64,000 nucleotides of DNA, from assembly GCF_010093535.1 (NCBI RefSeq), contig NW_022985171.1, forward strand, positions 1,377,766 to 1,441,765. Reading direction: 5' to 3'. Position numbers and translations under genes: made by a program. The notes beneath the pieces are model-generated. The model searched no databases. It saw nothing but the letters and a program-made list of their open reading frames with translations, and had not been told where the DNA came from. The stretch comes from Lindgomyces ingoldianus (lineage: Eukaryota; Ascomycota; Dothideomycetes; Pleosporales; Lindgomycetaceae). Shown in pieces: positions 58,325 through 64,000 of the stretch (position 1 is the first letter of the stretch; the number at the start of each line of letters is the position of its first letter).

Positions 58325-58332
58325 TCCGCGGA
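58325..58332. promoter_or_regulatory. TCCGCGGA palindrome, candidate NIT4/NirA site
   Basis: A perfect eight-base palindrome 351 bases upstream of the niaD start codon. It equals the binding sequence described for the Neurospora nitrate regulator NIT4, the counterpart of NirA. Its position in the niaD promoter supports nitrate induction. Confidence 0.6.
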
Positions 58333-61025
58333 AGTGGCTGATCAAAAGGAAACTGCAGATCTGTGGGATCACAACCGATGGTGTGAGGGGTCGCTCGATG
58401 GACAAGGAAGAGGAATAATGGGGCGTGTAATACGATCTTCGCCGGGTCTGCGTCCTTATCTTTGCGAGGAAGCGGGCCGTTTCAGGTTAGCACTGCCGAC
58501 CTGGAAGAACTTCAGCGAATCCAAGAAGCAGAAATACCGACACCCATTCTTGCATCTGCGGCTTCAAGTCTTGGGAAAGTTTGCCTCTCGTCCAGACTTT
58601 GAGAACCCAACTGGCCGTGTATTCGAGAGCCATGGCCAGCGGAAATATCTCAACTTTCCAGCTCCTTAGCCCGTGGAAAAGGGTTACAAGTACTCATCTG
58701 CTCCCCACCCCTTCAACAAAGCCAGACAAAGTCGACTGCGGTATTAACCTCGATATTTCTAGTTCCATGGGATTATACAATCTGCAGAAGTATCTCCTTA
58801 TGTCAATCTTTCGTTCAATCCGCAGTTCTTGGCAATTCTCTGCTTGCCTTAACTGAGCCCGATCTTGGTACATTCTCTTTTCTTTCTCTGCCACTACTTT
58901 CCATATTTCCTTTTCTTGTTTCCGCAGCGACATCTTACCCATGGCGTAAATCCCCTCACCACAACTACCATGGAGCACGCGGGAATAGGCGGAAGACTCA
59001 AGGGAATTGCGGAGTTGACTGCATTCCTGCAGGACGTCCGGAGTACGACAAACACACAGGACCCACTTGCATCCGATTCATATTAAAATTCTGACGCTCT
59101 CATTGAGTGCAATAAGAGAATGGTACGATAAGAGATGGAAGGATACGGTTGCTCTCACGGGTGTTGAGCTCCGGGTAGTTACATCTCCGCGGCATAAAGC
59201 GAAGCGGCAACGATTCGCCGAGCGACGCTATAACCACCAATTGGGCATCATACGGGGAAAGAATGCATCGTTGGGACTTTATCATCTAATAATCTCTCTA
59301 CAAGACTCTCTACCTGTACTTTACGCGCTGCTACGTGTCTCTTGGTGATCTCTGAAACGAGGTACTGCATATCGGCACAGATGATGGGACTCGCAAGGGC
59401 ACGATTTACATCAGGATGCTACATCCTCTGGACACTCTCCTCGATTCTAGGAATTGGCTTAGTAGATCAAAGTATCCCCATTCATGTTCTGTGGCTTGCG
59501 CCAGTACACTATATCGTGGAAAAAGTTGGTCGAGACGCTTACATTTCGAATCTAGCTCGCGGTATATTGGTAGAATTAACTCCAATCCATGGTTCATGTT
59601 TTTGTTGCCCGCTGATCCGCATGTCACCCCGCTCGGAAAAAGTGTCTATGTGGAGTGTAAAGTCTAGAATACTTGATGAGCTCCTGTTTAGTCCGTTCAG
59701 CACATGCAATTGCCTAAAGACTATTCTCAGTGCCCATAGCAATTCGCTAAAATACTTCTTCTTTCCATGCACGACGCCCTCGCAGTCAGTCATAATTTGA
59801 TGTCCCTCGCTATCCACGACCCGCCAAAGGCTAGGCTAAATAACTGGATCTGAAGAAGTCGGTTTGTTATCGCTGTTAACGCACTTGAAGTGATCCTTCG
59901 CTTTGCCTTTCCCTTTTACAGAGAATATTTTGTTGTCTCGCTTTGGGTCAAGCCTGTCTTCATTGCCCCAATCAGGCGACCTAAAAGAAGGTAGAACGAG
60001 CAGGTTGAAAGCGAGACACCCCATCACAACACATTTATTAAGTCTGTTAGTCTTGCGCCAGTGAGTCAGGCGCAATATTTAGTAGAAGCATATGTCCGGA
60101 GCAGAGGGTAGAGGTCATTGTGGGTGCGTTCATCGTTGATGGCCCGGGGAATCAAAGTGAGAGGAAAGGTCACGGATGCAAGTCTCGTGCATGAGGGTGG
60201 AAGGAATGTGCTTCTAGAGCTGTTGCTCAAGCCCAACTTCAGCAGCAGACTCTTGCTCCAGATGGTCCAGGCAATGCACATAGCTAGTGCCCTTAGCCAA
60301 GTCTCCACGTTGGCTAGAAGTGAGAGAGGTCTCAACCGTGGAATGGACACCCCGGTTGTAGCATGCTTAAGCGCGAATTAAGATGCGCCTTCGTCTCCAG
60401 TCCCATTGGCGTAGAACTTTAAGACATGAAATACAATGGCCTGGTACAGACTGGAGAACCCTTGGTCGATGTGAGCATCTGTGGTGGGATCGTGTACACC
60501 AGAAGTCGAGGGAATCGGGCCAGTGGTGGCGAGGATAACAAGGAAGGATCCTTGGATGTTTTCTGTACTTGACGTCGCTCGGCCACAAGCTCAGCGCGAC
60601 CCCCAATCCCCTTTGGTATCAGTTTAAGCTGGGCGGGCAAGCGGTGGATCCCCCGCAGCCCGGTCCCAAAGGTTACCACGACAGCCAAAGTTTGGGGATT
60701 TCTCCCGTCATGGCGGTTCCATTGCTGTCGGGTACTGACGATAAAAGTGAGGCAGTGCAGAAGGCGAATGGGATGTTTATAACCAGTTGATGGATAGTTC
60801 ATTACCTAGACCGGAGAGATGGCCTGACCACGGATGCTTTTGTGACATATGTGGAATGCGGCTGGAGTCGCGAATGTTCGACCACTGGAATGCTTCAACT
60901 TTCTTTCACTGCAGTAACAGCCCTGACACGCTCGCCCACACCGAGCTCAAGATAAAGAACAGCTAGTCAGGCAATTACCTCACCCATACATGTTCTGTAT
61001 TACTCTTTTATGAAGATGCGACAGC

Positions 61026-63121
61026 CTAGAACGAGTCTGAGAGCGGTCCGACCTGAATCCGGTCCTGAAGCCGTTTCCGTGCGGCCTCTGCACGCTCCTG
61101 CGCCTTGTGGGCAACTCTCTTCCGAGCCGATGCCTTGTCGAATATTCCTCTTGTCCCATGCTTAATCCTCGTTATCATGTCCCCTGCCTTCCCTTTCGTT
61201 AAGTCGCTACGTTTCAGTTGGTCTTCCTCTGGGCGGAATTTATTCAGAAAATCGACTTGCGCCTGAGACGCCATACCTCTGCGCCATAGTTGCATTTTAG
61301 AAACGAATATGTACTCAAACACTTCCGCTGCAAAGGTATCTGCAGCATGAACAACATGTTCAAACGACTCTCCCTGCGCTATGACCCGAGGAGTGGCGTA
61401 CGGGCTTTTCGACTTGACACCGGACGGAAGTCTGCGGTAATACTTGACCACAAAACCACTATCCTCTGTCCTGGAGGGCTCAATGACTAGGTAGTTACCG
61501 GTGTTTGTGGTCAAGACAAATTTGCTGTCCCCGACAGCGACCCAGGCAAATTCGCTGAGTTTCCGTACGTACTGGTCGCCTGAGGTGTCTGCTATAAGAT
61601 CGTGGACGGAGTCGTAGTCAGTGAACGTGATCATACCCGGAATCCGTCTAGCCACGGCCTGTCGCTGAACTCTAGCTGCCTCTTCTTCCCGTATCTTTTC
61701 ACGTTCTTTTCTTTCTTTTAATTCTGTCATAGCTTGACTATCCGCGTTTTCCACGATTTCCGCCGGGTCCAGGCCAAAGAGTGTCGGCGTGGATACAACA
61801 CCGGTACTCAACGCGGCCACTAAGTCAATGATGTGACAGTTTTGTTTGCTTTTGTGGAGCCTCATCCCGCGCCCAATCATTTGCACAAGCAAGTTGCGAG
61901 ACTTGGTCGGGCGAGCCAGAAGCACGCAGTCGATATTTGGGATGTCGGTTCCTTCCGTGAAAACACCACAATTTAGGAGCACTGGAAACTCTCCATTCCG
62001 AAATGCATCAACCCTCTGGCTACGGACCTTCTTTGGTGTGTCTCCTGTCACAAATTCAGCCGCAATGCCGTGTTGCCGGAATTTTGCGGTCAGATTGGAG
62101 ACGTGGCTCAAGTCTACACAGAAGACCAACGTTGACTTCCGCTCTTTCGCCCGCGTCATCCAGGCCCGAACAGCGATTTCATTGGTCTCTTCAGTGTTAA
62201 TGGCTCTTGAAAGAGCACCAGCCTGGAAATCGCCATTGGCGCCGGAGCCGAGTCTGGTCAGGTCGGCTTTGATCTCGACCGTGGTAAAAATAACATCAGA
62301 GAGCCAGTTCTCTTCGATCATATCAACATAGTCACTACTCATCATTAGCCCAGGCTTTTCCGGCCAAACGTAGGGCACATACCGATGATACACAATATGG
62401 TCGATGACTGAGCCCAGCTTCCTTCCGTCAAATCGGGAGAAGGTTGCAGATACGCCTACAAGAGCAGGCACAGAAGTTGTGTTCCAATCTGCAGGATGTC
62501 GCAATCCAAAATGTTCTAGCACATCGAGATACTGCGAGCTGACTATATGGTGGGCTTCGTCTACGAGAATCAACTTGTATCTTAACGGATCGAACTTGAG
62601 AAGCCGATCGCCCGACATGATACTCTGTATCGAAGCCACGGTGATATCTGCAGCACCAGAGGCATGGTGGTTTCCCATTTCTATATCGACGTGCTTGTGC
62701 GGATAGGCGATGGTACAATGGCGAGCAGCTTGCTCGACGAGTTCCCGCCGGTGAGCAAGAATGAGGGTCTGGGACGCATTGCCTACGGAAGCAATGCGGT
62801 CAATTAAATGTGTGAAGATGACCTTGGTTATATTCAGTCTACGAAATCGAAGGGCGAAATATCACAATTTACAGTCTTCCCACTGCCAGTCGCCAGAGAG
62901 ATACCGAGCCTCTTGTGTCCTTTCCTGAGGTACGAAAGCACGGATTGGATGCATTCTTCTTGATATTCGCGGAGAGTGATTTGCAATGGAGAGACTGGTT
63001 GGGAGGATTGCAGAACGAGGACGGGGGTTGTGGCGGTTGACGCGCCTCGGGAGATTGTACGAGTAGGTAGTATACCTGCCCGCTTAGATATTTTCAGCGC
63101 ATACTGTGAAAATCGCAACAT
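61026..63121 (-). CDS. IRC3: Mitochondrial DEAD/H-box helicase, IRC3-like
   Basis: Two exons, 63121-62873 and 62822-61026, with a 50-nt intron exactly at the Walker A motif ([17 protein letters not shown]); 681 residues. Superfamily 2 helicase motifs in order: Walker A GSGKT (about 80-84), DEAHH (Walker B), SATF (motif III), TEGTDIP (motif V) and [11 protein letters not shown] (motif VI). The first ~30 residues are basic and hydroxylated ([15 protein letters not shown]...RTISRGAST), fitting a mitochondrial transit peptide. Yeast Irc3 maintains branched mitochondrial DNA. The C-terminal part after the helicase core is longer than in bacterial relatives and ends in a Lys/Arg-rich region. The ATG at 63121 is used; the codon before it is TTG. 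Divergent from the Rrn5-like gene. Confidence 0.9.
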
Positions 63122-63358
63122 CAATACATTTGAGTGTCAATAAAGTGCATTCAGGTCGTAGGAAGGTGCAGGTGCGGTTGTCACGAAATTTGAGCCGAGG
63201 CTTTCCCGCCTTGGCAACGACCGCCTAGGGGAAGCTTCGTCAACATACGTCCTCACTTGTACCACCCACCATGACTCCACCGCTATATTAATGCTCCTAG
63301 AGGTGCACTAGGGACTTTACAGAGTGCCACAAGCTCACGCCTAAACTGACCACCTACC
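63122..63358. promoter_or_regulatory. Short bidirectional promoter between IRC3 and the Rrn5-like gene
   Basis: 237 bases between divergent start codons. No named site seen. Confidence 0.55.
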
Positions 63359-64000
63359 ATGAACTCTTCCGCCCGTCATTTTGCAAGTAACGAACTCTCT
63401 GATTCCGACTTTCAAGAGTCCCACAGTTCGACCACTTCTGGCCAGTCCTCGGGTAAAGATGAATCTAAGGGCCCCTCCAAACGCCTGCTCCACTCCCCTA
63501 ATTCTTCATGCAAACGTCGCAAGCAGTCAGGCTCCGATTCTGTAGAATTTTTCCCTGACACCAAGCGCCATCTCCAAGGCCAATACATTAATGCTTACCG
63601 CACCCTCTTTAACGAAAGTGTGAACGATGCGGTGCATCGATTTGTCTCAGATGCCTCTTTCATCCCACCAAGAGCCCAAATCGGCGCGTCAAGATGGTCC
63701 ATGGACGAAAAGTCCAGGTTCTTCGCAGCCCTCGACAGGCTTGGAAGAGGTGATTTGCCCGGAATTGCTCGAGCTGTGCGAACGAAGACCATTCCGGAAA
63801 TTCAAAACTTGTTTCTTCTGCTAGAAAATTCCACTCTCGAGCGCAAGATCACCTCTCAAGACATTTCGGCTGCAACCGAAGTCAGTCCGGCATGCATTGA
63901 GCGACTAGAAGTGGCTGGCGATGCGCTAGCTTGGTATCAAGAACGCTTTGAAGCAAAGGCAGAACAGGATAGATATGGGAAGTACTGGCTCGTCACACCC
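63359..64000 (+). CDS. RRN5: RNA polymerase I transcription factor Rrn5-like, partial at window edge
   Basis: The frame opens at an ATG (63359) and stays open to the last base (214 codons), so the 3' part lies beyond the window. The N-terminus is Ser-rich and basic (KRLLHSPNSSCKRRKQSG). A SANT/Myb-type helix bundle follows: SRWSMDEKSRFFAALDRLGR then LPGIARAVRTKTIPEIQNLF (about 119-160), with the spaced W and aromatic residues. A later phrase GDALAWYQERFEAKAEQDRYG and KYWLVTP is like that of fungal Rrn5 proteins, subunits of the upstream activating factor for rDNA transcription. The assignment rests on pattern memory and could be another SANT protein. Confidence 0.65.
   Translation, partial: MNSSARHFASNELSDSDFQESHSSTTSGQSSGKDESKGPSKRLLHSPNSSCKRRKQSGSDSVEFFPDTKRHLQGQYINAYRTLFNESVNDAVHRFVSDASFIPPRAQIGASRWSMDEKSRFFAALDRLGRGDLPGIARAVRTKTIPEIQNLFLLLENSTLERKITSQDISAATEVSPACIERLEVAGDALAWYQERFEAKAEQDRYGKYWLVTP

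Larger units (their letters stand above)
57975..61025. other. niaD promoter and long gene-empty region
   Basis: 3.05 kb. The first 700 bases hold the niaD regulatory words. Further on, frames at 58187-58669, 59342-59800, 59406-59817 (minus), 60066-60350 (minus), 60118-60381 and 60419-60802 (minus) overlap, and none shows a domain or splice pattern. The stretch may hide a diverged or relic gene, but nothing can be supported. Confidence 0.5.

Noticed and set aside
1560..58332. A functional link of the NmrA-like gene with nitrate genes
   Set aside because: The protein only belongs to the broad NmrA-like family, with a changed nucleotide loop, and lies almost 50 kb away.
58187..58669. A 160-codon plus frame upstream of niaD
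   Set aside because: It overlaps the niaD control words, has no domain, and other frames there are equally open.

Overview
The window looks like nuclear DNA of a filamentous ascomycete (Pezizomycotina). Genes are intron-poor with short introns (mostly 46-103 nt, GT..AG, with CTAAC/CTGAC-like branch sites). The gene set includes a fungal NAD(P)H nitrite reductase, a cytochrome-b5-type nitrate reductase, an A-T-R NRPS-like enzyme and an A/T-rich repeat that looks RIP-mutated. Leotiomycetes is a guess from general protein flavour, not demonstrated. I saw no tRNA, rRNA, CRISPR or bacterial-type operon. Exon junctions were worked out by eye and checked for reading phase; no transcript data were available.

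Layout. 1.5-2.5 kb: an NmrA-like protein. 4.0-12.2 kb: a divergent housekeeping pair, the Golgi ARF-GEF Sec7 (minus) and the pyruvate dehydrogenase E2 subunit (plus). 13.4-15.6 kb: a secreted FAD-linked oxidoreductase. 16.6-22.7 kb: poorly known genes, namely a Myb/SANT-like protein, a small serine-rich protein, a possibly decayed gene, and a signal-peptide protein ending in RDEL. 22.7-30.0 kb: an A/T-rich accessory island holding one NRPS-like carboxylate reductase and a 1.1-kb foldback element. 30.0-38.4 kb: a secreted M28 aminopeptidase, a mini F-box protein, the divergent pair Eaf7 / gamma-tubulin complex protein, and an acyltransferase-3 membrane protein. 38.4-41.5 kb: largely gene-empty. 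41.5-47.1 kb: two secretory-pathway genes in tandem, the GPI inositol-deacylase BST1/PGAP1 and the SNARE BOS1. 47.7-48.8 kb: an unknown protein. 50.2-58.0 kb: nitrite reductase and nitrate reductase, tandem on the minus strand. 61.0-64.0 kb: the divergent pair mitochondrial IRC3-like helicase and an Rrn5-like Pol I factor cut by the window edge.

How genes fit together. The niiA/niaD pair gives the full route nitrate to nitrite to ammonium. A perfect NIT4-type palindrome and GATA pairs upstream suggest nitrate induction and nitrogen repression; no nitrate transporter lies in the window. Sec7, BST1 and BOS1 all act in ER-Golgi traffic, but their spacing suggests chance proximity. The NRPS-like gene has no recognisable tailoring genes beside it, so it is an orphan rather than a clear cluster.

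Most interesting points: the GC-AG intron that separates the BOS1 start codon from the rest of the gene; the foldback element with asymmetric RIP-like decay; the orphan A-T-R enzyme in the A/T-rich island; the RDEL protein; and a stop-free 63-nt intron in nitrite reductase. I did not find a clearly new multi-gene system.
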